In this document: positions 8,117 to 17,870 of the stretch, piece by piece
Layout: every line of letters starts with the position of its first letter
How positions within the stretch are numbered: position 1 is the first letter of the stretch
Made by a program: the position numbers and the translations under genes
From: Burkholderiales bacterium
GTDB taxonomy: Bacteria > Pseudomonadota > Gammaproteobacteria > Burkholderiales > JAHFRG01
NCBI GenBank assembly: GCA_035518095.1
Contig: DATIXX010000014.1
Coordinates: 1-62,758 of the forward strand
Direction of reading: 5' to 3'
DNA length: 62,758 bases
Notes under the pieces: generated by a model
The model's input: only the letters and a program-made list of their open reading frames with translations
The model's database searches: none
Told to the model about the DNA's origin: nothing

Positions 8117-10312
8117 TCAACCCTTCGACGGCCCCGGCAACGGGAGCGCCGCCATGCGCTCCTTGCGACGATAGCTGCGGACCGCTGGAATTGCGCTGAC
8201 AACCAGCACTGCCACAATCAGCAACACCGGCCACAGCACCGGCTTGTTCCATTCCCTGCGCTCCTTGCTGCGCAAAGCGGGATTTATGCGCTCGTATTTG
8301 AGATTGTTGCGCGCCATCTGGTTCGGCTTCACATTCGAAATCCAGTCATGATACAAGCCGAAATCCTTCGGATAAAATCCCCACACCCAGGGCGCATCGT
8401 TGCGGACGATGCTTACCATTTTGTCGATGATGGCCTGGCGTTCCGGGCTGTCTTCCATGTTTTTCATGCGCTCAAATAATTCGTTATATTCCGGGTTGTC
8501 ATAATTCGCAGCATTCTCGCCGTCGAACTTTACCTTGCCCTGCGCGCCGTTCAGCAAGAACAGAAAATTCTCCGGATCGGGATAATCCGCATTCCAGCCC
8601 CAGTTAAATATCTGTGCGTCGCCTTTACGAATTTTTTCCTGAAAGCGGTTGTAGTCGGTGGCGCGCACCACGAGTTGCAAATTGAGCTTGGCAAACTGCT
8701 TGCGCAGCCAGTCGAGACGCGCTTTGTCGTCAGGCCCGCGCGCGGTGACGTCAAAATTCAAGAGCAGCGGCGCGCCGGTTTTGGCATCCCTGCCGTCGGG
8801 ATAGCCCGCTTCTGCCAGAAGCTCTCTGGCCGTTTCGATTGATTTGCGCTTTGCCTGACCATCCACCCAGTCGTACACCACGGGATTGATTCCCGCCTTT
8901 CCGCTTCTAAAACCCCAGATTCCCGGGGCAATCGGTCCCTGCGCGGGAATGCCGCGTCCGTTGGCGAAAATAGAAATGTATTCCTCATAATCTATTGCAA
9001 TCGAAATTGCCTGCCTGAGTTTCCGCGCCCGCTCCGAATAACCGCCGACCACCGGATCGAGCATGTTAAAGCCCATGTAAATAATCGAAGTGGCGACCGA
9101 TGTTTCAAGCCGGATTCCCCTCTTGCGCATGGCTTCGGTCACCACCGCCTCGCCCTGAGTGCCCACCTGCACGGCCTGGTCGAAGCTGTCGGAAGAAATC
9201 CCGGAAGCATCATAATAGCCCTGCAAAAACTTGTTCCAATAAGGAATGCTTTCTCTTTCGCGGCTGAATACCGCTTTGTCAATAAACGGCAGCGGCTTGC
9301 CGGCATCCTTAAGCAAGCCTGCCTTGGCGTCGCCGGGCGCGCCGCTGGACGGATAGTTCTCGGCATGGAAATTGGGATTGCGCTCCAGCACCATGCGGCT
9401 GTTGGGATTGTTTTCGGAAAGCATGTAAGGGCCCGTCCCCACCGGGTACCAGTCAAGTGTCAGGTTTTTCTCCGCCATTCCCGGTTGCCAATAAAACCGG
9501 TCCACCTCCACCGGTACCGGCGCGAAGAAAGGCATAGCCAGCCAATATGCGAACTGCGGATATTTCCCTTTAACCTTGACCGTGAACGTGTAACGGTCAA
9601 CCGCCTCGACGCCCTCCAATGGATAGCGCGTCAAATCGAGCCATGAATCCTTGCCGTGTTTCGCAACCAGCTCCTGATCCGCCTGTTTCAGAGTAGCGGC
9701 GTATTGCTTGAGCCCGATAATGTATTCGCTCATCAGCCCGAAAATAGGCGAAGACAGCCGCGGGTGGGCAAGGCGCTTAATTTCGTATACGTAATCTTCA
9801 GCGGTCAGCTCGCGCGTGCCGCGCTGTTTGAAGTCGGACAGCGCGTAAATGTTTTTCAGTTCTTCGGGCTTGAGATTCTGATATAAAGATCTGCCGTCTT
9901 TGTCCTTGGCAAATGCCGGATGCGGCTGATAGAGAATTCCCGGCCTGATGCGGATTTGGTAAACGCTGTAGGCAATACGGTTCGGTTCGGCATCGTCCGG
10001 GAGCCTGCTTCCTGCCTTGTCGTAATACCGCACGGTCGGCATCTCCATCGCAGTCAGGGGAACCAGGGTATAAGGTCGCTTCAAATACTGGTATTGCAGC
10101 GGGGGCTCGTAGATCTGCGCGTTGAATACCGCTTCGTTTTCGCTGTACGACTGCACCGGGTCGAGGTGCTTGGGACGCTCCGTGAACGCCGAATACAAAA
10201 TGTTCTTTCCTTGATCGGCAGCCGGATAGGGATCGTTCCACTCGGAGCTGCCGCATGCCGCGGCAAGCATCGGCAGCAACGCGCAAATGAAGCGACAGAA
10301 CTGGAATTTCAT
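8117..10312 (-). CDS. Family 5 extracellular solute-binding protein with C-terminal membrane anchor
   Basis: A 731-residue binding protein of the oligopeptide/DppA type, recognised by ERPKHLDPVQSYSENEAVFNAQIYEPP, WYPVGTGPYMLSENNPNSRMVLERNPNF and FNWGWNADYPDPENFLFLLNG. The N-terminus has a short signal peptide ending in LAAAC-GSS, a plausible though not ideal lipobox. The last 50 residues contain a strong hydrophobic segment (PVLWPVLLIVAVLVVSAIPA) followed by a basic tail, which looks like a second, transmembrane anchor. It is longer than usual (500-600). The start at 10312 fits the signal peptide; upstream in-frame codons run into the fabI promoter. Confidence 0.88.
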   Translation of the reverse strand: MKFQFCRFICALLPMLAAACGSSEWNDPYPAADQGKNILYSAFTERPKHLDPVQSYSENEAVFNAQIYEPPLQYQYLKRPYTLVPLTAMEMPTVRYYDKAGSRLPDDAEPNRIAYSVYQIRIRPGILYQPHPAFAKDKDGRSLYQNLKPEELKNIYALSDFKQRGTRELTAEDYVYEIKRLAHPRLSSPIFGLMSEYIIGLKQYAATLKQADQELVAKHGKDSWLDLTRYPLEGVEAVDRYTFTVKVKGKYPQFAYWLAMPFFAPVPVEVDRFYWQPGMAEKNLTLDWYPVGTGPYMLSENNPNSRMVLERNPNFHAENYPSSGAPGDAKAGLLKDAGKPLPFIDKAVFSRERESIPYWNKFLQGYYDASGISSDSFDQAVQVGTQGEAVVTEAMRKRGIRLETSVATSIIYMGFNMLDPVVGGYSERARKLRQAISIAIDYEEYISIFANGRGIPAQGPIAPGIWGFRSGKAGINPVVYDWVDGQAKRKSIETARELLAEAGYPDGRDAKTGAPLLLNFDVTARGPDDKARLDWLRKQFAKLNLQLVVRATDYNRFQEKIRKGDAQIFNWGWNADYPDPENFLFLLNGAQGKVKFDGENAANYDNPEYNELFERMKNMEDSPERQAIIDKMVSIVRNDAPWVWGFYPKDFGLYHDWISNVKPNQMARNNLKYERINPALRSKERREWNKPVLWPVLLIVAVLVVSAIPAVRSYRRKERMAALPLPGPSKG

Positions 10313-10367
10313 CGGGTTCACAGTGTATAGCAAACAGCGCGCTAGCGTCATCTCCGCGCGCGAAATC

Positions 10368-10395
10368 CTGCCAATCGAAAAAGTTAAGTTATAAT
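10368..10395 (+). promoter_or_regulatory. Sigma-70-type promoter of fabI
   Basis: A perfect -10 box TATAAT (10390-10395) has a 4-of-6 -35 box CTGCCA (10368-10373) 16 bp upstream. Transcription would start near 10402, about 28 bases ahead of the fabI ATG. The site lies in the divergent gap between the ABC binding-protein gene and fabI. Confidence 0.6.
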
Positions 10396-10429
10396 TCCAC
10401 AGCGTCGGATGCATAGACAAGGATTTGCT

Positions 10430-11218
10430 ATGGGAATTCTCGCCGGCAAACGCGTGCTGATTACCGGATTATTGAGCAACCGCTCTATCGCCTACGGCAT
10501 CGCCGCCGCGATGCAGCGCGAGGGCGCTGAACTCGCCTTTACCTACCAGGGGGACCGGGTGCGGGATCGCGTCGAGGAACTGGCCCGTGAATTCGGCAGC
10601 GAGCTGGTATTCGCTTGCGATGTCAGCAGCGACGAGCAGATCGAACGCTTGTTCAGTGAACTCGGCAAATATTGGGACGGTCTTGACGGCATCGTTCATT
10701 CAATCGCGTTTGCACCGCGTGAAGCCCTATCGGGGGATTTTCTGGACGGGTTGAGCCGTGAGGCTTTCCGCACCGCGCACGACGTTAGCTCATACAGCTT
10801 CGCCGCCTTGGCCAAAGCCGGGTTGCCGCTGATGCAGGGACGAAAGGCCGCGCTGCTTACGCTGACCTATTTGGGCGCGGAGCGCACGGTGCCCAATTAC
10901 AACGTGATGGGTCTTGCCAAGGCAAGCCTCGAAGCCAATGTACGGTATTTAGCGCAAAGCCTGGGGTCCAAAGGAATACGCGTAAACGCGATCTCCGCGG
11001 GGCCGATCAAAACGCTGGCGGCAGCCGGCATAAGCGGATTTGCAAGAATTCTCAGCTTTGTCGCGGAAAACGCGCCGCTTAAGCGCAATGTGACGATAGA
11101 TGATGTGGGCAACGCCGCCGCTTTTTTGATGAGCGACCTGGCCAATGGCATAACCGGGGAGATCACTCACGTCGATGCCGGGTTCAATATCACGGTCGGT
11201 ATCTCCGGAGTAACCTGA
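10430..11218 (+). CDS. fabI: Enoyl-[acyl-carrier-protein] reductase (NADH)
   Basis: The 262-residue enzyme reduces the enoyl-ACP double bond in each cycle of type II fatty-acid synthesis and is the target of triclosan-type inhibitors. The cofactor motif [16 protein letters not shown] is nearly identical to E. coli FabI. The catalytic pair is in [18 protein letters not shown] (Tyr-x6-Lys), and the C-terminus keeps [18 protein letters not shown]. Length equals the E. coli enzyme when the ATG at 10430 is used; AAGGA lies at a good distance upstream of it. An in-frame ATG at 10409 is less likely. It is convergent with ppiD. Confidence 0.97.
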   Translation: MGILAGKRVLITGLLSNRSIAYGIAAAMQREGAELAFTYQGDRVRDRVEELAREFGSELVFACDVSSDEQIERLFSELGKYWDGLDGIVHSIAFAPREALSGDFLDGLSREAFRTAHDVSSYSFAALAKAGLPLMQGRKAALLTLTYLGAERTVPNYNVMGLAKASLEANVRYLAQSLGSKGIRVNAISAGPIKTLAAAGISGFARILSFVAENAPLKRNVTIDDVGNAAAFLMSDLANGITGEITHVDAGFNITVGISGVT

Positions 11219-11245
11219 TCACGCGCCCTTGCCCCGAACTTGGCG

Positions 11246-13120
11246 CTATTTCCTCTCCAATAGTTCGCGGTTGATCTTTACCTCGCCTTTTTGCCTGAGG
11301 CTGGCGATGTAAGCGCTAAATTCCGCCTGCGCAAGAAGCTGGCGCAGCTGTTCTGTTAATTGCGTGCGCTTCGCCTCATCAAACGTGTCGGGCTCCTGGA
11401 CATGGCTTATCTTAAACAGCATAAAACCACCGTCCGCGTCTTCCACGCCTCCATAAGCAGGAAGTTTGCTCACATCGGTGCTGAACACCGCGCGTACTAA
11501 AGCCGGGTCCGCTCCTTCCGATGCGCTTTGACGGCTGACCAAGGTCGGAGCGCTCCAGGAAATTTTGACATCCTTGCCCTGCCGCAGCATTTCGATCTTC
11601 TCTTTTCCGTCCTTTGCGGCGAGGTCGGAGGCTTGCTGCAACAGCAGGATTTTATTGATTTGCGGTCTGGCCTCCTGAAGCGAATTAAGACTTGCGGCCT
11701 TGTGCTCAATCACATGCGCCGCTAGCAACGTGTTGGGCGCGACTTGGATGGCATCTGTGTTGCGGTTATTTTTGATTGCATCGTTCGAGAACAGCGCCTG
11801 CAGCACCTTTTCGTTGCCTAACAAACCGGCGTTCTTGCTGTCGCGAGCCAGCCATGGGCTTTGCTGGATAGTCAACTTGAAGGACTGGGCCGCCGGCTTC
11901 AGGCTATCCGACTGCTCGTAGACCATATTGCTGAAATTCTCGGCAAGTTCGTTGAATTTTTCGACCGCCTTCTGTTGTTTAAGCTCCTGCTCAATCTGAC
12001 TTTTGGCGCTTTCAAATGGCGTCGGTTTGATGGCATTGAGTTTGATAATGTCGTAACCGAACTGGGTTTCGACCGGCCCGGCGATTTCACCGACTTGCAT
12101 CTGGAAAACCGCCTCTTCGAAAGGCTTCACCATGGTGCCGCGCGAAATGAAGCCGAGCTCGCCACCTTTTTCTGCCGAACCGGGGTCCTGCGAATTCTTT
12201 TTCGCCAATTCCGCGAACTCCGACGGGTTTTTTACCACCTGCCGGTACAACTCGTCGGCCTTGGCTCTGGCCTGCGCTTTGGATTCGGGGTCGGCACTTG
12301 GCGGCACTGAAATCAGGATATGGCTTACGTCCCGTGTCTGAAACCGGGTGGGGTGATCGTCGTAGTATTTCCTGATTTCGTCTGGACTGAGCTTTATCTG
12401 TGAGGCGAGGCTATCGGCAGACAACACCAGATAATCGGCGCGCACTTGCTCGGGCGTTTCGAACTCGCTGTGATGCTCGTCATAGAATCGCTTGGCATCC
12501 TCGTCGCTGACCTTTGCCTTCAGCACAAATTGGTCGCTGGATATGGAATACTCGCTGACTTCGCGCTGTTGCTGGCTCAAGCGAATCAGTCTATCGGCGA
12601 CCGATTTTGGAACGATTTCACTCTCAAAAGTGCTGCCCAGTTGTTCCAGCAGCATTTCCTGCCTGAGCTTATTTTCAAAGGTCACGGGAGTCATGCCTTT
12701 ATCGCGCAACAGCGTTTCGTAAAGGGTCCTGGAAAATTTTCCGTTTTCCTGAAAAGCCGCATATCCTCTGATAACTTTTTGTAGTTCGGCGTCGCTCACG
12801 GTTAATCCCGCCTGCAACGCCTGCGTCACGAGCAGGTGTTGCTTGATCAGATTATCAACAACCGCCGTGCGCGTATCGGGGTCTTCCATCACTATCGGAT
12901 TGAACTTTTCACCCATCTGGCGGCGTAGTGTGTCCTCCTCGTCGCGCATGGCTCGTATAAATTCCTGCTGGCTTATGCGGTAGCTGCCGACCTTGGCTAC
13001 ATAATCTCCGCCGCCAATGCTACTGAAATAGCGATCTACCCCAAACAGCGCAAACGGCAGAAAAACCAGCGCAAGAACAACTTGGGCGATTCTTTTATTG
13101 CGATAGATTAAATCAAACAT
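11246..13120 (-). CDS. ppiD: Periplasmic folding chaperone PpiD (peptidyl-prolyl isomerase family)
   Basis: The 624-residue protein is anchored in the inner membrane by one N-terminal helix (RIAQVVLALVFLPFALFGVDRYF), with the rest in the periplasm. A SurA_N-like chaperone region (about residues 40-240) precedes a parvulin PPIC domain (about 265-365: RDVSHILISVPPSADPESKAQ, GELGFISRGTMVKPFEEAVF, TQFGYDIIKL). It helps newly secreted outer-membrane proteins leave the Sec translocon. Length matches E. coli PpiD (623). It lies downstream of hupB and two tRNA genes on the same strand, as expected for this conserved neighbourhood. Confidence 0.94.
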   Translation of the reverse strand: MFDLIYRNKRIAQVVLALVFLPFALFGVDRYFSSIGGGDYVAKVGSYRISQQEFIRAMRDEEDTLRRQMGEKFNPIVMEDPDTRTAVVDNLIKQHLLVTQALQAGLTVSDAELQKVIRGYAAFQENGKFSRTLYETLLRDKGMTPVTFENKLRQEMLLEQLGSTFESEIVPKSVADRLIRLSQQQREVSEYSISSDQFVLKAKVSDEDAKRFYDEHHSEFETPEQVRADYLVLSADSLASQIKLSPDEIRKYYDDHPTRFQTRDVSHILISVPPSADPESKAQARAKADELYRQVVKNPSEFAELAKKNSQDPGSAEKGGELGFISRGTMVKPFEEAVFQMQVGEIAGPVETQFGYDIIKLNAIKPTPFESAKSQIEQELKQQKAVEKFNELAENFSNMVYEQSDSLKPAAQSFKLTIQQSPWLARDSKNAGLLGNEKVLQALFSNDAIKNNRNTDAIQVAPNTLLAAHVIEHKAASLNSLQEARPQINKILLLQQASDLAAKDGKEKIEMLRQGKDVKISWSAPTLVSRQSASEGADPALVRAVFSTDVSKLPAYGGVEDADGGFMLFKISHVQEPDTFDEAKRTQLTEQLRQLLAQAEFSAYIASLRQKGEVKINRELLERK

Positions 13121-13175
13121 AATACGTTAGGAACAAAAAAAGCGAACACGCGTTCGCCTGGGTAATCTCCAAATG

Positions 13176-13252
13176 TGGCGGAGTGGACGGGACTCGAACC
13201 CGCGACCCCCGGCGTGACAGGCCGGTATTCTAACCGACTGAACTACCACTCC
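13176..13252 (-). tRNA. tRNA-Asp (anticodon GTC)
   Basis: Read on the minus strand, the 77-base gene begins GGAGTGGTAGTTCAG, has the anticodon loop CTGTCAC with anticodon GTC, the T-arm GGGTTCGAGTCCC, and ends CCACTCC-G-CCA with an encoded CCA tail. The acceptor arms pair fully. It follows tRNA-Val by 19 bases and precedes ppiD, so the two tRNAs are probably one transcript. Confidence 0.97.
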
Positions 13253-13271
13253 GAATAAATCAAAATTCAGC

Positions 13272-13347
13272 TGGTGGGTGCTGAGAGGGTCGAACTCCCG
13301 ACATTCGCCTTGTAAGGGCGACGCTCTACCACCTGAGCTAAGCACCC
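13272..13347 (-). tRNA. tRNA-Val (anticodon TAC)
   Basis: The 76-base minus-strand gene begins GGGTGCTTAGCTCAG, has the anticodon loop CTTACAA with anticodon TAC, the T-arm GGGAGTTCGACCCTC, and ends AGCACCC-A-CCA with an encoded CCA. The acceptor stem pairs perfectly. It lies between hupB and tRNA-Asp. Confidence 0.97.
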
Positions 13348-13380
13348 TGAACTCGGCCAAGGGCTCGCCTGAGCCAGAGC

Positions 13381-13414
13381 AAATTAATGGGGGCTGCGCT
13401 AAAGCATCGCCCCC
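13381..13414 (-). terminator. Probable intrinsic terminator after hupB
   Basis: On the minus strand a GGGGGC...GCCCCC stem (13409-13414 pairing with 13389-13394) closes a 14-base loop and is followed by ATTAATTT. It starts seven bases after the hupB stop. The T-tract is weak, so termination may be partial, with read-through into tRNA-Val. Confidence 0.5.
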
Positions 13415-13420
13415 GAAGCA

Positions 13421-13693
13421 TTAGTTTAATGTATCTTTGAGCGCCTTACCAGCTCTGAATTTCGGGACTTTTGCGGCTTTGATTTTAATCGCGGCTCCGG
13501 TACGCGGGTTGCGGCCGTTGCGTGCGGCACGTTTTCCTACGTAAAAAGTGCCAAAGCCCGCCATAGTTACCATCCCTCCCTTTTTCAACGCTGTCGTGAT
13601 CGCCCCAACCGCTCCATCCAAGGCGCGGCCCGCCGCGGCTTTGGAAATGTCTGCCGTCTTGGCGATATGATCAATAATTTCAGATTTGTTCAC
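13421..13693 (-). CDS. hupB: DNA-binding protein HU (beta-type)
   Basis: A 90-residue histone-like protein that bends and compacts DNA as a dimer. The full HU pattern is present: [27 protein letters not shown], then [45 protein letters not shown], including the DNA-intercalating Arg-Asn-Pro arm. The start is GTG at 13693, with a strong AAAGGGGG ribosome-binding site just upstream; the reading frame runs 40 codons further back, but those residues have no HU homology. The length equals E. coli HupB. A strong promoter lies about 90 bases upstream, and the gene sits next to lon as in E. coli. Confidence 0.96.
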   Translation of the reverse strand: MNKSEIIDHIAKTADISKAAAGRALDGAVGAITTALKKGGMVTMAGFGTFYVGKRAARNGRNPRTGAAIKIKAAKVPKFRAGKALKDTLN

Positions 13694-13783
13694 AGAAAAA
13701 CCCCCTTTGGATGATTGCAGTAATTCGGTTGGCTCAATGCGGAACAACCTTGAAGTCACGCCGAAACGAAAACTTGCAGTATC

Positions 13784-13813
13784 GTTATAGCAAGCGCCAA
13801 AAGCCTGTGTCAA
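13784..13813 (-). promoter_or_regulatory. Strong sigma-70 promoter of hupB
   Basis: On the minus strand a perfect -35 box TTGACA (13808-13813) and a -10 box TATAAC (13784-13789) are separated by 18 bp. The predicted start lies about 85-90 bases upstream of the hupB GTG, giving a leader of that length. Confidence 0.7.
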
Positions 13814-13903
13814 GCAATCGATGAAAAAAAATAGTGCCGGGTTGCGACGCGATCGAAACCGATACGCAAATGAAAATGTCTGACGCTAACTGGCGACAGA
13901 ATC

Positions 13904-13949
13904 AAGGAACCTGTGATTAAGTTCTCCGCGGAGGGCGTTGCTGAGAAAG
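13904..13949 (+). repeat. Relic of the same repeat family as the 46.6-kb element
   Basis: The 18 bases AAGGAACCTGTGATTAAG match 16 of 18 with the left end of the element at 46612. The next 28 bases match at 17 positions without gaps, including CGTTGC at the same distance. That is 33 of 46 overall, counted by eye. No matching right end is seen before lon, so this is probably a decayed or partial copy. Confidence 0.5.
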
Positions 13950-14017
13950 TACAAATGGATGCAAGGCGCGAAGAGGGTCGCACCGCGGCTGTGACCTGTT
14001 AACCAACGCCCGTTTGC

Positions 14018-14039
14018 GGGAGCAGCCGCATAAGCTCCC
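14018..14039 (-). terminator. Hairpin just downstream of lon
   Basis: A 6-bp stem GGGAGC/GCTCCC with a 10-base loop lies ten bases after the lon stop on the minus strand. A second small stem, CCCG-CAAA-CGGG, overlaps it. No U-tract follows, so it may stabilise the 3' end or act as a weak terminator. Confidence 0.35.
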
Positions 14040-14048
14040 AGAAGCTTC

Positions 14049-16460
14049 TTAATGTTTGATCAACGCGGCGGGGGATTTATCTTCGACCACTGCAGGCAAC
14101 GGGGCTCCGACGTCTTCCTTTTCAGGCGGCGCCGTCGGAACGCGTTCAAGCGCCAGTTCCAACACCTGGTCAATCCATTTTACCGGATGAATATCCAGCC
14201 GATTCTTAATGTTGTCCGGGATTTCCGCAAGGTCCTTGGTATTCTCTTCCGGAATCAGGACAGTTTTTATGCCGCCGCGGTGTGCAGCCAGCAGCTTTTC
14301 TTTCAGGCCGCCGATGGTCAGCACTTCTCCCCGAAGCGTGATTTCACCAGTCATTGCAACGTCAGCGCGCACCGGGATGCCGGTCAGCACCGAGATCAAG
14401 GCGGTGCAAATGCCGATCCCGGCACTGGGTCCATCCTTGGGCGTCGCGCCCTCCGGTAGGTGGATGTGCACATCATTTTTCTGGTAAAAATCCTCGGGGA
14501 TGCCGAGGGCTCGCGAGCGGCTGCGCACGACCGACAACGCCGCCTGAACCGATTCCTGCATGACTTCACCAAGTTTGCCGGTCGTTATAGTCTTCCCTTT
14601 TCCGGGAAGCACGACTGCTTCGATGGTAAGCAATTCCCCGCCAACTTCCGTCCAAGCAAGTCCGGTGACCTGGCCGACCTGGTTGTTTTTTTCGGCCATA
14701 CCGTAGGTAAAGCGCCGCACCCCCAGAAACTTGTTGAGGTTACGCGACGTAACGGTTATGGTTCGGTCGCGCTTCTTGAGCACCATGGTTTTCACTGCTT
14801 TGCGGCAGATTTTGGAAATTTCCCGCTCTAGTCCGCGCACACCGGCTTCACGTGTGTAATAACGGGTGATGTCGCGCATTGCGCTTTCAGTGACATCAAG
14901 TTCGTCTTGCTTCAATCCGTGATTCTTCATCTGTTTGGGCAACAGGTAGCGCATCGCGATGTTGATCTTTTCGTCTTCTGTATAGCCGGAAAGCCTGATC
15001 ACCTCCATGCGGTCCAACAGTGCCGGCGGGATATTCAGGGTGTTTGCCGTCGCAACAAACATTACATCGGAAAGGTCATATTCCACTTCGACGTAATGAT
15101 CGGTGAACGTATGGTTCTGCTCGGGATCCAGCACCTCAAGCAGCGCCGAAGACGGATCGCCGCGGAAATCCATTCCCATTTTGTCTACCTCGTCGAGCAG
15201 GAACAACGGATTTCGCACGCCAATCTTGGTCATGTTTTGCAGTATTTTGCCGGGCATTGAGCCGATGTATGTCCGACGATGGCCGCGGATTTCAGCTTCG
15301 TCACGCACGCCCCCCAATGACATGCGCACGAACTTGCGGTTCGTTGCACGCGCAATGGATTGGCCGAGCGAAGTCTTGCCAACTCCCGGCGCGCCCACCA
15401 AGCACAGGATCGGCGCTTTCAATTTATCCACGCGCTGCTGTACTGCCAAATACTCGACGATGCGCTCTTTGACCTTCTCCAGCCCGTAGTGGTCTTTTTC
15501 TAAAATCGCCTCCGCGGCCTTGAGGTCCTTGCTGATCTTGCTTTTCTTCTTCCACGGCAGAGACACCAGCGCCTCGATGTAGTTACGCACTACCGTAGCC
15601 TCCGCCGACATCGGCGACATGAGCTTCAGTTTCTTGAGCTCGGTTTCAGCCTTGCTGCGCGCTTCCTTAGGCATGTGCGCGGCCTTGATCTTCTTTTCCA
15701 TTTCGTCAAGGTCGCCGCCTTCTTCGAGTTCTCCCAGCTCTTTCTGAATAGCTTTTACCTGCTCGTTCAGGTAGTACTCACGCTGGCTTTTTTCCATCTG
15801 GCGCTTGACGCGTCCACGGATGCGCTTTTCAACCTGCAAAATGTCGAGTTCGGTCTCGAGCAGGCCCAAGAGATGCTCGATGCGCTGCTTGACGTCAAAC
15901 ATCTCGAGCACTTCCTGTTTTTGCTCAAGCTTGAGCGGCAAGTGCGCGGCGATCGTGTCGGCAAGCCGTCCGGGTTCATCTATTCCGGCAAGCGAAGTCA
16001 GGATCTCCGGCGGAATTTTTTTATTTAATTTGACGTACTGATCGAATTGACTCAGGGTGGCACGCCGCAACGCTTCAACTTCGTGGCTTTCCACTTGATC
16101 CTGGGGTACCGGCTCGGTTTGCACCATGTAATGCGTTTTGGCGTCGACGATTTGATTGATGTTGCAGCGCTGACTCCCTTCCACCAGTACTTTGACGGTT
16201 CCATCCGGCAATTTGAGCATTTGCAGGATGTTCGCCACGGTGCCTACGCCGTACAAATCTTCCGGAGACGGATCGTCCTTGGCAGCGGATTTTTGCGCCA
16301 CCAGCAATATGTTTTTGCCCGATTCCATTGCGATTTCCAAAGCTTTTATGGATTTGGGGCGACCTACGAAAAGGGGAATCACCATGTGCGGAAATACCAC
16401 TACATCGCGCAGCGGCAATAGCGCCAGCAATTGTTCGGCAACCGGATTTTGTTGATTCAT
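14049..16460 (-). CDS. lon: ATP-dependent protease Lon
   Basis: The 803-residue cytoplasmic AAA+ serine protease degrades misfolded and regulatory proteins. An N-terminal substrate-binding LON domain ([21 protein letters not shown]) is followed by a coiled-coil region, the ATPase with Walker [10 protein letters not shown] and Walker [10 protein letters not shown], and the protease domain with the catalytic Ser in KDGPSAGIG and Lys in the [10 protein letters not shown] region. Length fits the family (E. coli 784), with a slightly longer C-terminal tail. It lies downstream of clpX with a heat-shock-like promoter in the gap, as in other proteobacteria. Confidence 0.97.
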   Translation of the reverse strand: MNQQNPVAEQLLALLPLRDVVVFPHMVIPLFVGRPKSIKALEIAMESGKNILLVAQKSAAKDDPSPEDLYGVGTVANILQMLKLPDGTVKVLVEGSQRCNINQIVDAKTHYMVQTEPVPQDQVESHEVEALRRATLSQFDQYVKLNKKIPPEILTSLAGIDEPGRLADTIAAHLPLKLEQKQEVLEMFDVKQRIEHLLGLLETELDILQVEKRIRGRVKRQMEKSQREYYLNEQVKAIQKELGELEEGGDLDEMEKKIKAAHMPKEARSKAETELKKLKLMSPMSAEATVVRNYIEALVSLPWKKKSKISKDLKAAEAILEKDHYGLEKVKERIVEYLAVQQRVDKLKAPILCLVGAPGVGKTSLGQSIARATNRKFVRMSLGGVRDEAEIRGHRRTYIGSMPGKILQNMTKIGVRNPLFLLDEVDKMGMDFRGDPSSALLEVLDPEQNHTFTDHYVEVEYDLSDVMFVATANTLNIPPALLDRMEVIRLSGYTEDEKINIAMRYLLPKQMKNHGLKQDELDVTESAMRDITRYYTREAGVRGLEREISKICRKAVKTMVLKKRDRTITVTSRNLNKFLGVRRFTYGMAEKNNQVGQVTGLAWTEVGGELLTIEAVVLPGKGKTITTGKLGEVMQESVQAALSVVRSRSRALGIPEDFYQKNDVHIHLPEGATPKDGPSAGIGICTALISVLTGIPVRADVAMTGEITLRGEVLTIGGLKEKLLAAHRGGIKTVLIPEENTKDLAEIPDNIKNRLDIHPVKWIDQVLELALERVPTAPPEKEDVGAPLPAVVEDKSPAALIKH

Positions 16461-16492
16461 GTCGTTTCACCCAAAAAATGACAGCAAATCAA

Positions 16493-16520
16493 ATATGAGG
16501 GCAACTCGCGGGAAATCAAG
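16493..16520 (-). promoter_or_regulatory. Heat-shock (sigma-32-like) promoter of lon
   Basis: Read on the minus strand, CTTGAT (16515-16520), 14 bases, then CCTCATAT (16493-16500) matches the sigma-32 pattern CTTGAA-N13-15-CCCCATnT at 5 of 6 and about 7 of 8 positions. It lies about 32 bases upstream of the lon ATG in the clpX-lon gap. Heat-shock control of lon by sigma-32 is established in E. coli; here it is inferred from the match. Confidence 0.6.
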
Positions 16521-16569
16521 AATCGCAAAAGTTGTTGCGAAGCCATCCGGGTCGCGGCGTCAGGGCAGA

Positions 16570-17835
16570 TCACGCCGAACCGGCGACCTTAGATTGGTCT
16601 GAATAAATAAGCAACGGCTTTGCATCGCCTTGGATCACGCCTTCATCGATTACTACTTTTACCACGTTCTCCATCGAAGGCAGATCGAACATGGTATCGA
16701 GCAAAATCAGCTCTAGAATAGAACGCAAGCCGCGGGCTCCGGTCTTGCGGGCCAGTGCTTTCTTGGCAATTGCCTTCAGCGCCTGATCGCGCACTTCCAA
16801 TTCGACCGCTTCCATACCGAACATTTTTTGGTACTGCTTGAGCAACGCGTTCTTGGGCTCGGTGAGAATCTGAATCAGCGCCGATTCGTCAAGTTCCTCG
16901 AGGGTCGCAACCACAGGCAGCCGCCCTACAAATTCAGGTATCAGCCCGTATTTAATAAGGTCTTCCGGCTCCACATCCCGCAATACTTCGCCAATGTCCT
17001 TGCGGTTGTCCTTGCTTTTCACATCCGCGCCAAAGCCGATGCCGCCCTTCTGCGAACGGTTGCGAATCACCTTATCCAACCCGTCGAATGCCCCGCCGCA
17101 AATGAACAAGATATTCGTGGTGTCCACCTGGACAAATTCCTGGTTGGGATGCTTGCGGCCCCCCTGCGGCGGCACTGATGCGATGGTGCCTTCGATGAGT
17201 TTCAGCAGCGCCTGCTGCACGCCTTCACCGGAAACATCCCGGGTAATCGACGGATTGTCGGACTTGCGGGAGATCTTGTCGATCTCGTCTATATAAACGA
17301 TGCCGCGCTGGGCTTTTTCAACTTCGTAGTCGCATTTTTGCAACAACTTCTGAATGATATTTTCAACGTCCTCCCCGACGTAGCCGGCCTCGGTAAGCGT
17401 CGTCGCGTCCGCCATCACAAATGGCACGTTGAGGAGCCGCGCCAGCGTTTGCGCAAGCAGTGTCTTGCCAGACCCCGTCGGGCCAATCAGCAGGATATTG
17501 CTCTTCGCGAGTTCAATATCATCGTTCCGGGTCAGGCTCTTCAGGCGCTTGTAGTGGTTGTATACGGCTACCGAAAGTATTTTCTTTGCCTGCTCCTGAC
17601 CAATCACGTACTGATCAAGAATCTTGCGGATTTCACGCGGCACCGGCAAATCCGATTTGCCGGGTTTGCCGCCGCTTTCGCCATGCGTTTCTTCGCGGAT
17701 AATATCATTGCAAAGTTCGATGCACTCATCGCAAATGAATACTGACGGCCCTGCAATCAGCTTGCGCACCTCGTGCTGGCTTTTGCCGCAGAAGGAGCAA
17801 TAAAGCAGCTTTTCGCCGCCGATTTTATCCGACAT
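16570..17835 (-). CDS. clpX: ClpX, ATPase subunit of the ClpXP protease
   Basis: The 421-residue AAA+ unfoldase feeds tagged proteins into the ClpP chamber. The N-terminal zinc-binding domain has four cysteines (CSFCGK and CDEC). Walker A is GPTGSGKT, Walker B is [10 protein letters not shown], and sensor and pore-loop regions follow ([17 protein letters not shown]). The [13 protein letters not shown] segment is the ClpP-contacting IGF loop. Length matches E. coli ClpX (424). It follows clpP by 35 bases and is probably co-transcribed with tig and clpP. Confidence 0.97.
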   Translation of the reverse strand: MSDKIGGEKLLYCSFCGKSQHEVRKLIAGPSVFICDECIELCNDIIREETHGESGGKPGKSDLPVPREIRKILDQYVIGQEQAKKILSVAVYNHYKRLKSLTRNDDIELAKSNILLIGPTGSGKTLLAQTLARLLNVPFVMADATTLTEAGYVGEDVENIIQKLLQKCDYEVEKAQRGIVYIDEIDKISRKSDNPSITRDVSGEGVQQALLKLIEGTIASVPPQGGRKHPNQEFVQVDTTNILFICGGAFDGLDKVIRNRSQKGGIGFGADVKSKDNRKDIGEVLRDVEPEDLIKYGLIPEFVGRLPVVATLEELDESALIQILTEPKNALLKQYQKMFGMEAVELEVRDQALKAIAKKALARKTGARGLRSILELILLDTMFDLPSMENVVKVVIDEGVIQGDAKPLLIYSDQSKVAGSA

Positions 17836-17870
17836 GACTGGTCTCCCCGTGGGTCCCCAAGTCTAGGACA

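Larger units (their letters stand above)
13694..14048. other. Intergenic region between lon and hupB
   Basis: No gene is visible in these 355 bases. They hold the hupB leader and promoter (13694-13813), a probable repeat relic (13904-13949) and a GC-rich hairpin next to the lon stop. No reading frame here shows codon structure or a recognisable product. Confidence 0.7.
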
